A stretch of 32,835 bases of DNA from an uncultured Prevotella sp. (GCA_934203355.1 CAKPZC010000023.1:1-32835), one strand, 5' to 3'. Positions 17,791 to 27,191 are shown, counted from the first letter of the stretch. Program-made: numbers and translations. Notes: generated by a model not told the origin, from the sequence alone.

Positions 17791-20379
17791 TTATATTATC
17801 TCCACCTGAGAGGCTTTTAGCCATCCCTCCTTGCCGTCGGCAAGTCGCACAGAATACCAATTTTTCATAGTAAAATCTGTAATAGTAACAGTAGTGCCTT
17901 CGTGTATTATAAAAGCCTCTGTGCCACTATCTGCAGGGGTTTTTCTGACGTTGACCGTAGGCGAGATGATAACAGCCCGGTTACGGTTCTCAAAAACCGT
18001 CTTCTGCTCCCATGCGAACCAATTGCCGACGATGAAAATCACACCCAATACAAGACTGGCATAGAAACCTGTCTTGCGCATCCACAAGGTGTTGCCAAGC
18101 AAAAACAGCATGACCATCGCCAAAGCCAACACAAACGACACGGTTGCCAACTTTGCCCAACCGTCTACATCTAGGAAATTCACAGCAGAACGATACCAAG
18201 CTATGAAAAACATCTCGTCGACAGGCACAATTTTGTCGATTGTCTTGCTGTTGACAAACTCTAAATTAAAACGCACGTCGCGATCGGACGGCGAGAGTCG
18301 CTGTGCACGTTCATAGGCAATAACCGACTTGGTAATATTGCCAAGACGGAAATAGCAGTTGCCAAGATTATAGTAAACCTCGGCACTCTCGCCCTGTCGT
18401 AACAGCTCATTATAGTCGATGGCAGCCTGTTGGTAGTTGCCCTTAGAGTACTCGGCATCGGCATTGGCCTTTGTTACGGCACTTGCCGACATTGAGCACA
18501 ATGATACCAGAATGAAAAGCAGCACAGTCGGTACATACATGTTATTACCATCCGACTTTGACGATGCCTTCTTGGACTTCGACGATTTAAGAGAGTTCTC
18601 TATATCCATAATAGCATTCATTGCTGAATCGTATGTTTTGTTCATGTTTCCTGCCACATCACCAGGAGCATAGCGTTCAAATTCGCACTCGTCGAGTGCC
18701 TTGATGAATGTGTCTACAATAGTCTGGCTAACATTTCGCGAAGCAAGGGTTTCATACACGTTCTCACGCGATAGATTCTCGACTGGCATATTCATTCTGT
18801 CGCCTACATACCCCCATAGAGCACGTAGCACCTCATCATAAAATTCATCCTGCTTGCCTGCGTCCATCAACTTACTTGCCTTCTTAAGTCGCTTGGCTGC
18901 TATTTTGTTGGCACGCTTGCCACGTGCGACTGCCAGATTGGCGTTGTCGGCAGCACGCTTGCGGAAAACCGCCACAACTGCCATAAAAAGACAAAGCGGC
19001 AGAATGTAGCCCAACCAGTTAGCTGTAGATCCGAAATAGTCGGACATAGCTGTAGTGGCTTTACCCTCCTTGATTGGCTTTATATCAGAAGGCGCAACGT
19101 CGGAATAGTCGTCAACAGTTGACTTTTTGCCGTCGCCCTTATCGACCACCACGTTAAGTGGCTGGGTTTTAATCGTTTTATACGAATTCGACGAAGTGTC
19201 GTAGTAGACAAGCGACACAGACGGTATGGTGTAGTTGCCACGATTGCGTGGCACCACAAGATAGTCGAATATCATGTTGCCTTCGATGCCATTGGCTGTC
19301 AGTTTGGTTTTGTCTGTAACCTTTGGGTCGTACTTCTCGAAATCTTTAGGGAAGTCGACTACTGGCTGCTTTACGAGCTTCAGATTGCCAATACCACCAA
19401 TAACAACACGCAAGGTGAGCGGATCACCCTCCTTTACGGTAGTGTGATTGAGATGTGCTGTTATCGAGAACCTTCCCACACCACCCGAGAATCCAGCAGG
19501 CTTGTTAGGTAGTGGGTCAACCTGTATGTCAAGACCTGGAGCCACAATATTGCGCTTCACTTCCACATATCCAGATCCTCCATTGAAGAAAGCCTCAAAC
19601 GGGTCGACCGAGCGATTCTGCTGCACAACAACTCCCTTAAACGTAATGCCCGGAATCGACATCTTACCTGTCATCTGTGGGAACATCACGTATTGGCTCC
19701 ATGTAACACATCGATAGTTTTTACCGTTGAGTTTTTCGATATGGAAACTTTTTTGCTGTGGCAATGGCACCTCCTGAGTATGGAATCCCTTCAAGTCGGG
19801 CATCTTTCCATCAAGCGAAGTAAGGTCGACAAGAGTGTAGACCTTATAAGTAAGGAGTATCGGCTCCTGTTCATATACTCGCTTCTTGTTGGCACTCACC
19901 TTTACAAAGAGGTCGCTGTTGCTTATCTTTCCGCTACGACGTACCTCGGGCATGTCATCTTCATGCATTTGTGGTGCTCCTCCACCCGATTGGCGTGCAG
20001 AGCCAGCAACTGTAATTCTTACAGTATGAGAAGCGACATTCTTTCCTCCTATCTTGGCATGTGCCGCAGGAATAGTATAGACACCTGGTTTCTCAGCATA
20101 CAAGGTATAAGTATAAGTTATTGACGACGAACGACTTGTATGTCCATTAACAAACTGATAGCTTGATTGCTGCGACGTGTAAGGTCCAGCAATAACTTCA
20201 ATGCCATTGGGTATTGACCCCACCCGGAATTCCTCCACATCGTCGGTGTTGACGGAATAAGACACTCGGAAGTTCTCACCAGTAGCCACCTTTGACGGAG
20301 CCGAGACAGAAATTCCCTGTGCCCCAACCATAAGCGAGCACAGGAGCAAAACTATCATTAGCGTATAAGTCTTCTTCAT
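17791..20379 (-). CDS. BatD-BatE fusion protein of the aerotolerance cluster
   Basis: An 862-residue protein that joins two normally separate Bat proteins. Residues 1-21 are a signal peptide; about 22-445 is the periplasmic BatD region with Ig-like beta domains; a membrane segment lies near 450-470, followed by a basic cytoplasmic tail to about 610. At M614 a second, BatE-like unit begins, with what looks like an intact signal peptide (MYVPTVLLFILVSLCSMSASA), TPR repeats (about 640-710), two membrane segments and a C-terminal SH3-like domain (NVRKTPADSGTEAF to the end). The 249 residues after M614 match a whole BatE. The cluster has been linked to oxygen tolerance in Bacteroides; its biochemical role remains uncertain. 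It follows batC and ends the cluster. Confidence 0.85.
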   Translation of the reverse strand: MKKTYTLMIVLLLCSLMVGAQGISVSAPSKVATGENFRVSYSVNTDDVEEFRVGSIPNGIEVIAGPYTSQQSSYQFVNGHTSRSSSITYTYTLYAEKPGVYTIPAAHAKIGGKNVASHTVRITVAGSARQSGGGAPQMHEDDMPEVRRSGKISNSDLFVKVSANKKRVYEQEPILLTYKVYTLVDLTSLDGKMPDLKGFHTQEVPLPQQKSFHIEKLNGKNYRCVTWSQYVMFPQMTGKMSIPGITFKGVVVQQNRSVDPFEAFFNGGSGYVEVKRNIVAPGLDIQVDPLPNKPAGFSGGVGRFSITAHLNHTTVKEGDPLTLRVVIGGIGNLKLVKQPVVDFPKDFEKYDPKVTDKTKLTANGIEGNMIFDYLVVPRNRGNYTIPSVSLVYYDTSSNSYKTIKTQPLNVVVDKGDGKKSTVDDYSDVAPSDIKPIKEGKATTAMSDYFGSTANWLGYILPLCLFMAVVAVFRKRAADNANLAVARGKRANKIAAKRLKKASKLMDAGKQDEFYDEVLRALWGYVGDRMNMPVENLSRENVYETLASRNVSQTIVDTFIKALDECEFERYAPGDVAGNMNKTYDSAMNAIMDIENSLKSSKSKKASSKSDGNNMYVPTVLLFILVSLCSMSASAVTKANADAEYSKGNYQQAAIDYNELLRQGESAEVYYNLGNCYFRLGNITKSVIAYERAQRLSPSDRDVRFNLEFVNSKTIDKIVPVDEMFFIAWYRSAVNFLDVDGWAKLATVSFVLALAMVMLFLLGNTLWMRKTGFYASLVLGVIFIVGNWFAWEQKTVFENRNRAVIISPTVNVRKTPADSGTEAFIIHEGTTVTITDFTMKNWYSVRLADGKEGWLKASQVEII

Positions 20380-20410
20380 TTTATGCTAAATAATTTAATA
20401 TAGATATGCA

Positions 20411-21094
20411 TCACCAATTGTTCTTCAATCTGCGTGGCCTGTTCTTCTGCATAGCCTCTTTCACACGACGCTGCGTGGCCTGTTCATTCTGCATGGCGGC
20501 ATTGAGCAGCTGTTCGGCATTATCCTTGCTCATCTGCTCCTTCTGCTTTTGCTTATTTTGCTTGTTCTGCGATTGGTTCTGTTCATTCTTTTGCTCATTT
20601 TGCTTGTCTTTCCCCTTGCCGTTGTCCTTATCATTTTGTTGGTTCTGTTGGTTCTGCTTGTTATTGTTCTGCTTCGCCAGACGCTTGCAAAGTGCAAGGT
20701 TGTAGCGTGTCTCATCGTCGGACGGATTGTTGCGCAAGCTCTCCTTATAGGCATTGACAGCGTCACCATATAATTTATGGCTCTGACATGCGAACCCTAT
20801 GTTATGATAAATCTTAGCTTTGCGCACGGGGCTTTTCTCCAGATTTGCCGCCTTCTGAAATTGAACAACAGCAACTGAGTCTTTCTTCTGCATAAGGAGG
20901 GCACATCCAAGATTGTACAAAGCTTGCGGATTCTCAGGGTTGACCGACAATGACTTTCTATATTCAGCTTCCGCCTTCACAAAGTTTTGCTGTCGGTAGT
21001 ATTTATTGCCACTTCTCACATACATACGGTCGGACTGTGCCATGCTAATGACTGCGTTTATTGAGAGCAACACAAGGAATAAATATCTCTTCAT
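20411..21094 (-). CDS. batC: BatC, TPR protein of the aerotolerance cluster
   Basis: A 227-residue exported protein. Residues 1-19 form a signal peptide ending near SMAQ. Three TPR units follow (about 22-140, with typical ALYNLGCALL and HNIGFACQS helices). Residues 145-190 are a low-complexity tract of N, Q, K, D and E, and the tail is basic (QRRVKEAMQKNRPRRL). TPR proteins serve as scaffolds; within the Bat cluster this one probably docks BatA/BatB-type partners on the periplasmic side, which is an inference from context. Confidence 0.85.
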   Translation of the reverse strand: MKRYLFLVLLSINAVISMAQSDRMYVRSGNKYYRQQNFVKAEAEYRKSLSVNPENPQALYNLGCALLMQKKDSVAVVQFQKAANLEKSPVRKAKIYHNIGFACQSHKLYGDAVNAYKESLRNNPSDDETRYNLALCKRLAKQNNNKQNQQNQQNDKDNGKGKDKQNEQKNEQNQSQNKQNKQKQKEQMSKDNAEQLLNAAMQNEQATQRRVKEAMQKNRPRRLKNNW

Positions 21095-21128
21095 AATATA
21101 GATATGTTATTATAATACATTCTCAAAC

Positions 21129-22160
21129 CTATAAAAGGCGCTTTGACTTGAATAGTCGCACATTCTTGAAGAGCGGATTCTTCACCTCAAGTAAGCAAAC
21201 CTCCGCAATGAGCAACAGAATTATGATTATACAGAAAGCCTGAAACTGCTCGGCATATTCGCTATAGACTACACTCTGAGTCTCGCCCTTCTGAAGCTTT
21301 GAAAGCTCGTTATTGAGTTTTTCCTGAGCGTCGCTTGAATTGTCGACATGAATATATGTGCCGCTACCAGCCTGAGCCACTTGTCGACACATATTCTCGT
21401 TAAGGGCTGTTATAACCACATTTCCACTTTCATCCTTCATGTAGTCGCCACCGCCAAGTGGTATGGGTGCGCCCTTAGCACTACCTATGCCAAGAATAAA
21501 CACATTGATGCCCTTCTTACGAGCTGCCTTGGCAGCCTCCTCTGCACCACCCTCATGGTCTTCGCCGTCGGTGATAAGAATTATGGCACGTCCAACGCCC
21601 TGTTGCTGTGTGAAGGAGCTTGCTGCAAGATTAATGGCACGCGCCATGTCGGTACCCTGCGTTGAGATGAGCGATGGGTCGATGTTTTGCAGAAACATCT
21701 TGGCCGACACATAATCGCTCGTAATAGGCAACTGCACATAGGCATCACCAGCAAAGACAACAAGTCCAATCTTGTCGTTTGTAAAGTTGTCGACAAGATT
21801 CTCGACCATCATCTTACACTTGTCAAGACGCGAGGGTGCCACATCGCGAGCCAACATCGAGTTGCTTATGTCGATAGCTATAATTGTCTCTATGCCATTG
21901 CGCTTGTCGTTTGAGATTTTCGACCCCATCTGCGGACGGGCTATCATCACTACCATTAGGGCAACGGCAGCCTCAATAAGCCAGAATTTTACTGTAGGCC
22001 GCACAGACGAGGCATTGGGCATTAGCGACTGTATTAGTTGCTTGTCGCCAAGTCGTTTGAATTTCTTGCGACGATGCCACAATCCATAATATCTAATCAA
22101 GGCCAGGAGCGGTACTGCCCATAATAGCCATAAATATTGGGGGTCTTCAAATTTAAACAT
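21129..22160 (-). CDS. batB: BatB, membrane-anchored von Willebrand factor A protein
   Basis: A 343-residue protein with two N-terminal membrane segments (about 8-25 and 57-74), a VWA domain with the metal-ion-dependent adhesion site D97-x-S-x-S101 (DISNS) and the later TDGEDH segment, and a C-terminal membrane helix (about 310-330). It is paralogous to its neighbour BatA. VWA domains bind partners through a metal ion; a MoxR ATPase in the same cluster is the expected chaperone-like partner. Confidence 0.88.
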   Translation of the reverse strand: MFKFEDPQYLWLLWAVPLLALIRYYGLWHRRKKFKRLGDKQLIQSLMPNASSVRPTVKFWLIEAAVALMVVMIARPQMGSKISNDKRNGIETIIAIDISNSMLARDVAPSRLDKCKMMVENLVDNFTNDKIGLVVFAGDAYVQLPITSDYVSAKMFLQNIDPSLISTQGTDMARAINLAASSFTQQQGVGRAIILITDGEDHEGGAEEAAKAARKKGINVFILGIGSAKGAPIPLGGGDYMKDESGNVVITALNENMCRQVAQAGSGTYIHVDNSSDAQEKLNNELSKLQKGETQSVVYSEYAEQFQAFCIIIILLLIAEVCLLEVKNPLFKNVRLFKSKRLL

Positions 22161-22173
22161 CTTTGTAAAAACT

Positions 22174-23172
22174 TTAAGGAATTCTACGCAATACGGTTAT
22201 TCTCAGCAACACTTCCATCAGGAGCAACACAAATGCTACAAGAGCAAATGGTTGATAAACCTCGTAGCGTTTTGAAAATCGTTTCACGTCCATCTTTGTC
22301 TTCTCAAGCTGGTCGATGTCCTTGTAGATATTCTTCAGCTCACGGTTGTTTGTGGCACGATAGGCGCTGCCGTTTGTTGTCTCTGCTATCTCGGTAAGTG
22401 TCTTGGTGTCGATTTCCACAGGCATGTTGACATACTGCACACCTCCAGCCACTGGTACGGGATAAGGAGCCACCTTGTTTGTGCCTACAGCCACAGTATA
22501 AACTCTAATGCCAAAGCTTCGGGCTATCTCGGCGCTTGTCATTGGCGAGATATCACCCATATTATTACTACCGTCGGTAAGGAGAATCACCACCTTGCTC
22601 TTTGCCTTAGAAGCCTTGAGTCGCGACACGGCATTGGCGAGTCCCATTCCTATAGCTGTGCCGTCGGAGATAACTCCACGCGCTGCAATATCCGTGCGCA
22701 CAGAACCCAGCAGACTCAAGAGCGACGTGTGGTCGGTGGTCATAGGACATTGTGTGAATGCCTCACCAGCAAATATAGTGAGACCAATATTGTCGTTGGG
22801 ACGCCCAGCAATAAATTCAGCAGCGACATTCTTGGCTGCTTCAATACGGTTGGGTTTTAAGTCTTCTGCCAGCATTGAGGTCGAAACGTCCATGGCGAGC
22901 ATTATGTCGATGCCTTCCACCGTTTTGTTGTCCCATGCGTTGTGGGTTTGTGGTCGTGCGAGAATGCAGACAAGCATTATATAACACAGACACCGCAACA
23001 CCATGGGGGCATGGATGATGCGTTGCCGCCAACTTAGCGGAGCTTTAAAATAGGCTCTGGTGCTGCTCACGCGCATTGTGGGCTCGCTCTTCTTGCGATA
23101 AAGCACATACCACAAGATATAAGGCACGAGCAGCAAAAGCAATATAAAATATTCTTTATTGGCAAATTCCAT
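22174..23172 (-). CDS. batA: BatA, membrane-anchored von Willebrand factor A protein
   Basis: A 332-residue protein built like BatB: membrane segments near residues 8-25 and 57-72, a VWA domain with an intact MIDAS D95-x-S-x-S99 (DVSTS) and LTDGSNN, and a C-terminal membrane helix (about 306-325). The gene is 13 bases before batB in the same transcript and 12 bases after the 358-residue membrane protein. Function within the cluster is thought to concern envelope integrity or oxygen tolerance. Confidence 0.88.
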   Translation of the reverse strand: MEFANKEYFILLLLLVPYILWYVLYRKKSEPTMRVSSTRAYFKAPLSWRQRIIHAPMVLRCLCYIMLVCILARPQTHNAWDNKTVEGIDIMLAMDVSTSMLAEDLKPNRIEAAKNVAAEFIAGRPNDNIGLTIFAGEAFTQCPMTTDHTSLLSLLGSVRTDIAARGVISDGTAIGMGLANAVSRLKASKAKSKVVILLTDGSNNMGDISPMTSAEIARSFGIRVYTVAVGTNKVAPYPVPVAGGVQYVNMPVEIDTKTLTEIAETTNGSAYRATNNRELKNIYKDIDQLEKTKMDVKRFSKRYEVYQPFALVAFVLLLMEVLLRITVLRRIP

Positions 23173-23184
23173 CGTTATTCTAAT

Positions 23185-24261
23185 TTATTGTAACAACAGA
23201 TACACATTGTAGACAACATAAACGAGCAAGATTGCCATAACGACAACTCCCGTCCAAAGCAGTCCTTTTATGGTAATGCGGTTGCTGCGGGTCTTCTGTT
23301 CGTCTTCGCTGAGAGTGGGTATTATCTTCTCCTCGGTGGGCTGTTCGTCGCGCTTGGTCTGGTCAATGAAGTTGATGGCATTCACAAGGTTCATGTCCTT
23401 TTCGCCAAGGAGCGATGAATACTTGGCAAACTTCACGAGGTCGGCCGTAACGAAAAGTTCGCGTAGCTCGTTGATCATTGTCTCGTCGCCAGAGTTATGC
23501 AATTGCTCTAGAATCTCGGCACTTGTCATTTCCATAGCGTTGAATCCAAAGCGCTCACGTATATAGCGGCGCAGGGTGTCGGTGAGGTGAGTGTAATATG
23601 TTTTCTGCTCGTCGGCTGTTGAGAAACTCTCATTCTTTAGTCGGTTCATCTCGTCGAGAGCGCGCTGGTGGGCAGGAATTCTCTTTACTATCCTTATGTG
23701 GGTAATAATAGGCTTGTTCTGTTTGAGGCGCAACACGAGGTATGCCATGCCGAGAGCAATCAGCATCACCAATATGCTCACCCAAAACAGCATATTCCAT
23801 TCCGACCATAGGAACGGGTTGTCCTGCACATCCTTTGGAGGATAGAACTTTTCGGGATGAAGAGTGTCGACATCACAAGTTATAACCTTTAGGGCTATGG
23901 TGTTGGATTTATACACCTTGCCGTCGACCTTGACTTGCATTCCTGGAATGGCATACAAGTGCTCATCGAAACTTGTGAGTGTGAACACCTTGCTCACACG
24001 CATCTGACCGTCGACAGACGTTGTGTCGCCATGTGACGAATCCAGGACTTCAATTCCAGGCACGATATACTGTGAGCGCTTAAAAACCGGGAATTCCACC
24101 TTAGCTCCTTTGCGCGCTGTCACATCCACCACGAGATGTGCCTGCTCGCCGATAAATATCTGCACGGAGTCTATTTTCGATTCCACGCTGACATTTTGGG
24201 CGAGACAGCAACTCATTGCCGATACCGCTATGAATAATATTAATGTTGCTAAACGTTTCAT
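23185..24261 (-). CDS. Uncharacterised Bat-cluster membrane protein
   Basis: A 358-residue protein I can place only by context. Residues 1-21 look like a signal peptide; about 22-150 is a periplasmic beta-rich domain resembling a short BatD-like Ig domain; a membrane helix covers about 155-178. The cytoplasmic part (180-330) is helical and charged, with a segment (YIRERFGFNAMEMTSAEILEQL) similar to the tails found in DUF4381/BatD-type proteins. A second hydrophobic helix ends the protein (about 340-358), giving an N-out topology. It lies between DUF58 and batA. Confidence 0.75.
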   Translation of the reverse strand: MKRLATLILFIAVSAMSCCLAQNVSVESKIDSVQIFIGEQAHLVVDVTARKGAKVEFPVFKRSQYIVPGIEVLDSSHGDTTSVDGQMRVSKVFTLTSFDEHLYAIPGMQVKVDGKVYKSNTIALKVITCDVDTLHPEKFYPPKDVQDNPFLWSEWNMLFWVSILVMLIALGMAYLVLRLKQNKPIITHIRIVKRIPAHQRALDEMNRLKNESFSTADEQKTYYTHLTDTLRRYIRERFGFNAMEMTSAEILEQLHNSGDETMINELRELFVTADLVKFAKYSSLLGEKDMNLVNAINFIDQTKRDEQPTEEKIIPTLSEDEQKTRSNRITIKGLLWTGVVVMAILLVYVVYNVYLLLQ

Positions 24262-24277
24262 ATTAAATGTAGTAGAA

Positions 24278-25147
24278 TTATTTGCGCGAGGCGAAAAGCA
24301 TCATCATAGCCTTGACGTAATCCTCATCGGTAGCAACCGACACCCAGTCGACATTCGAGCGCGAGAATGTCTCGCGTAGCTTGTCCTCGTGCTCAATCCA
24401 GTAGCGCGCGTGAGCCTGTCGCACCCGGCGGCTACTTGTGTCGATATACATCTCATGTCCTGTCTCGGCATCATTAATCTTCATTAGCCCCACATCGGGC
24501 AACTGTTTTGCCCAACGGTCGTACACCTGAATAGCCATAAGGTCGTGCTTGCTATTGGCAATCTGCATCTGTTTCGTGAAGTCGCGACTGTCATAGAAAT
24601 CACTAAGGACAAAAGCGGTGGTGCGACGTTTCATCATACGTGTGAAGAAGGCTATTGCCTCCCCTATGTCCGTACGTTGGCTTTCGGGCTTGAAGTCGAG
24701 CATCTCGCGTATTATATACAGAATGTGCTTGCGTCCCTTCTTAGGCGGAATGTATTTCTCAATACGGTCAGAGAAGAATATAACGCCTATTTTGTCGTTG
24801 TTCTGTATAGCACTGAAGGCTATTGTTGCTGCCATTTCGGCTGCGATTTGCGACTTCATCATGCGTCGTGTTCCAAACTCCAGAGAGCCCGACACGTCAA
24901 TAAGGAGCATTACCGTCAGTTCGCGTTCCTCCTCAAAGACCTTAACATAGGGTTTGCGGAAACGCGCTGTGACATTCCAGTCTATGTCGCGCACATCGTC
25001 GCCAAACTGATATTCGCGCACTTCGGCAAATGCCATTCCACGGCCTTTGAATGCCGAGTGGTATTGGCCGGCAAAGATGTTTTGGCTCAGACCACGCGTC
25101 TTAATCTCAATCTTGCGAACCTTTTTTAATATCTCTGACGTTTCCAT
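24278..25147 (-). CDS. DUF58 protein (VWA-like, MoxR partner)
   Basis: A 289-residue soluble protein. The DUF58 hallmark, YQFGDDVRDIDWNVTARF, lies at residues 46-63, and a VWA-like strand with D84-x-S-x-S88 (DVSGS) follows. Later segments FVLSDFYDSRDF and YDRWAKQLPDVG are also family-like. DUF58 genes almost always sit next to moxR; the pair is thought to act with VWA proteins in assembly of envelope components. The gene follows moxR by 32 bases and precedes the 358-residue membrane protein by 16. Confidence 0.9.
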   Translation of the reverse strand: METSEILKKVRKIEIKTRGLSQNIFAGQYHSAFKGRGMAFAEVREYQFGDDVRDIDWNVTARFRKPYVKVFEEERELTVMLLIDVSGSLEFGTRRMMKSQIAAEMAATIAFSAIQNNDKIGVIFFSDRIEKYIPPKKGRKHILYIIREMLDFKPESQRTDIGEAIAFFTRMMKRRTTAFVLSDFYDSRDFTKQMQIANSKHDLMAIQVYDRWAKQLPDVGLMKINDAETGHEMYIDTSSRRVRQAHARYWIEHEDKLRETFSRSNVDWVSVATDEDYVKAMMMLFASRK

Positions 25148-25179
25148 CTTATTTTCAATAAATGTCTACCCGCTAACTA

Positions 25180-26175
25180 TTAGGGCACTTCCACCTTATT
25201 TATAATCTTTGAAACAATCTCCTCGCTTGTGACATTGCATGCCTCTGCCTCGTAGGACAAGCCTATACGGTGGCGCATCACGTCGTGGGCCACAGCACGC
25301 ACGTCCTCAGGCACTACATAGCCACGACGCTTGATGAACGCATAGGCACGCGCAGCCTTGGCAAGACTGATACTTGCGCGTGGCGAGCCTCCGAATGTTA
25401 TCATTTCTTTTAATTCGCCAAGTCCGTATTTCTCTGGATAACGCGATGCAAAGACGATGTCGGCAATATACTTTTCGATTTTCTCGTCGATATAGACGTC
25501 CTCCACTACCGAACGCGCCTTTAGTATCTCGTCAGCCGAGGTTACGGGAATCACTTTTTTATGCTCGCTGCGCAGGTTTTGACGAATGATGACCTTTTCC
25601 TCCTCAAGCGTGGGATAGCCTATAACCACCTTGAGCATGAATCGGTCGACCTGTGCTTCGGGCAACTGATAAGTGCCTTCCTGCTCTATAGGGTTCTGGG
25701 TAGCCATAACAAGGAAGGGGTTGGGCAAAGAGAATGTCTGGTCGCCAATGGTCACTTGATGCTCCTGCATAGCTTCGAGCAACGCACTCTGAACCTTTGC
25801 TGGAGCACGGTTGATCTCATCAGCCAGCACGAAGTTGGCAAACACCGGACCTTTCTTCACATGGAAGTTTTCGTCTTTCTGTGAGTAGACAAGGGTTCCA
25901 ACTACGTCTGCCGGCAAGAGGTCGGGAGTAAACTGTATGCGGCTATATTCTGCGTCAATAAGTTGGGATAGTGTTTTTATGGCAAGTGTTTTTGCTAATC
26001 CCGGCACGCCTTCCAGAAGAATGTGGCCATCGCTAAGAAGCGAAACAAGAAGCGACTCCACAAGATGCTTTTGACCTACAATCACCTGGTTCATACCTGT
26101 CACCAAATTGGTAACGAAACTACTTTGCTGCTCAATTCGGGCGTTAAGTTTTCTAATGTCTATTGATTCTGACAT
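25180..26175 (-). CDS. MoxR-family AAA+ ATPase
   Basis: A 331-residue AAA+ ATPase. Walker A is EGVPGLAKT (55-63), Walker B ends at D119-E120 (VLADEINRAP), and the sensor-1 region holds TQNPIEQEGTYQLPEAQVDRF, the diagnostic MoxR stretch. MoxR proteins act as chaperones that activate or assemble partner complexes carrying VWA domains; BatA, BatB and DUF58 downstream are the likely clients. As first gene of the Bat cluster it has a good -7 element about 90 bases upstream. Confidence 0.93.
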   Translation of the reverse strand: MSESIDIRKLNARIEQQSSFVTNLVTGMNQVIVGQKHLVESLLVSLLSDGHILLEGVPGLAKTLAIKTLSQLIDAEYSRIQFTPDLLPADVVGTLVYSQKDENFHVKKGPVFANFVLADEINRAPAKVQSALLEAMQEHQVTIGDQTFSLPNPFLVMATQNPIEQEGTYQLPEAQVDRFMLKVVIGYPTLEEEKVIIRQNLRSEHKKVIPVTSADEILKARSVVEDVYIDEKIEKYIADIVFASRYPEKYGLGELKEMITFGGSPRASISLAKAARAYAFIKRRGYVVPEDVRAVAHDVMRHRIGLSYEAEACNVTSEEIVSKIINKVEVP

Positions 26176-26265
26176 ATTATTAAAATACTTTGTTTTTATT
26201 ACTTTTTACCTTTGTTTTCAAGCAGGAAGGGCGATTAACGACCATCCCGCCATTATTATGGATGG

Positions 26266-26298
26266 CAAAGTTACAGAATTAAAATCTGAGTGGCGAAA
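26266..26298 (-). promoter_or_regulatory. Likely promoter of the moxR-bat cluster
   Basis: On the minus strand TAACTTTG (26273-26266) is an exact -7 element, and a TTTCG (26298-26294) lies 20 bases upstream as an imperfect -33 element. The predicted start is near 26262, leaving a leader of about 87 bases before moxR. Confidence 0.6.
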
Positions 26299-26317
26299 TA
26301 TACTGTCTAAAATATAT

Positions 26318-26334
26318 TAAATTGTCACAATTTA
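26318..26334. other. 17-base palindrome between maf and moxR
   Basis: TAAATTGT-C-ACAATTTA is a perfect palindrome. It lies about 17 bases after the maf stop and 20 bases upstream of the moxR -33 element. It could be a weak maf terminator hairpin or an operator for the Bat cluster. Confidence 0.5.
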
Positions 26335-26351
26335 TTACTTTTTAAGGTTGG

Positions 26352-26924
26352 TCAGAACCACTTCAATCCGAAATATCCCGTAAGTTCCTCGTATAGCCTC
26401 TGAACTGGAAGTCCCATGACGTTATAATAGCTGCCCCGTATGGATATTACTCCCACATAACCAATCCACTCTTGTATGCCATAGGAGCCAGCCTTGTCGA
26501 ACGGGCGGTAGCGGTTGACATAATAATTTATTTCCACGTCGGACAACGGTTTAAAAGTAACATCGGTTGACACCGAAAAGCATCGGGTTGCAACTTTTGT
26601 TCTTACACATACTCCGGTGACCACTTGGTGGGTTTTTCCGCTTATCTCGCGAAGCATACGACAAGCATCTTCGTGGTTATTTGGTTTGCCGAGTATGTCG
26701 TCGCCCACTATCACTACCGTGTCGGCAGTCACAAGGATTTCGTCGTCTTCCACGCTATAAGCCAAAGCTTTATGCGAGGCAATGTATTCAGCAACATCAC
26801 GCGCAGGCAAATTTTGTGGATAAGACTCATCTATGCCTTCTTTTACCCTTACCTCGAAATCTACCCCCAATCCGCCAAGGAGTTCTTTGCGACGCGGAGA
26901 GTTGCTTGCTAATATTATTCTCAT
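26352..26924 (-). CDS. Maf-family nucleoside triphosphate pyrophosphatase
   Basis: A 190-residue Maf protein. It begins with the substrate-binding loop ASNSPRR (6-12), has the catalytic aspartate in VTADTVV and a conserved lysine in LGKP, with the C-terminal DKAGSYGIQ segment typical of the dTTP/UTP-specific (YhdE-like) branch. It hydrolyses non-canonical or excess nucleoside triphosphates to monophosphates, limiting their use in nucleic acids. It lies 176 bases upstream of moxR and probably has its own promoter. Confidence 0.92.
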   Translation of the reverse strand: MRIILASNSPRRKELLGGLGVDFEVRVKEGIDESYPQNLPARDVAEYIASHKALAYSVEDDEILVTADTVVIVGDDILGKPNNHEDACRMLREISGKTHQVVTGVCVRTKVATRCFSVSTDVTFKPLSDVEINYYVNRYRPFDKAGSYGIQEWIGYVGVISIRGSYYNVMGLPVQRLYEELTGYFGLKWF

Positions 26925-26992
26925 TGTGATATATTTACTTGATGTTTATAATAGTTTTCTTTTCTTGATGTTTGAAATAGTTTTAACAGCTA

Positions 26993-27000
26993 CAAAATTA
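26993..27000 (-). promoter_or_regulatory. Candidate -7 element for maf
   Basis: TAATTTTG on the minus strand fits TAnnTTTG and lies about 70 bases before the maf ATG. The -33 match upstream is weak. Confidence 0.4.
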
Positions 27001-27101
27001 CAAAAAAATCATTATCGAGCCAACGCCATCGTGGCTTTTTGTTTGATTTTCATCCACTTGATTATTTGTGACGCATACAACATAGGCGTATATAAGAACT
27101 T

Positions 27102-27164
27102 GTCTGTCATGGTTTCGGGATTTGTCTGCCATAGGTTCGGGATTTGTTCGGGATTTGTTCGGGA
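27102..27164 (+). repeat. Tandem TTCGGGATTTG repeats
   Basis: Complete copies of TTCGGGATTTG start at 27114, 27136 and 27147, and a partial copy at 27158. The first two belong to a 22-base unit that also includes TTGTCTGYCAT; the later copies follow with an 11-base period. Confidence 0.8.
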
Positions 27165-27191
27165 CGCGCGCATGTCTTGTTTTTTACAATG

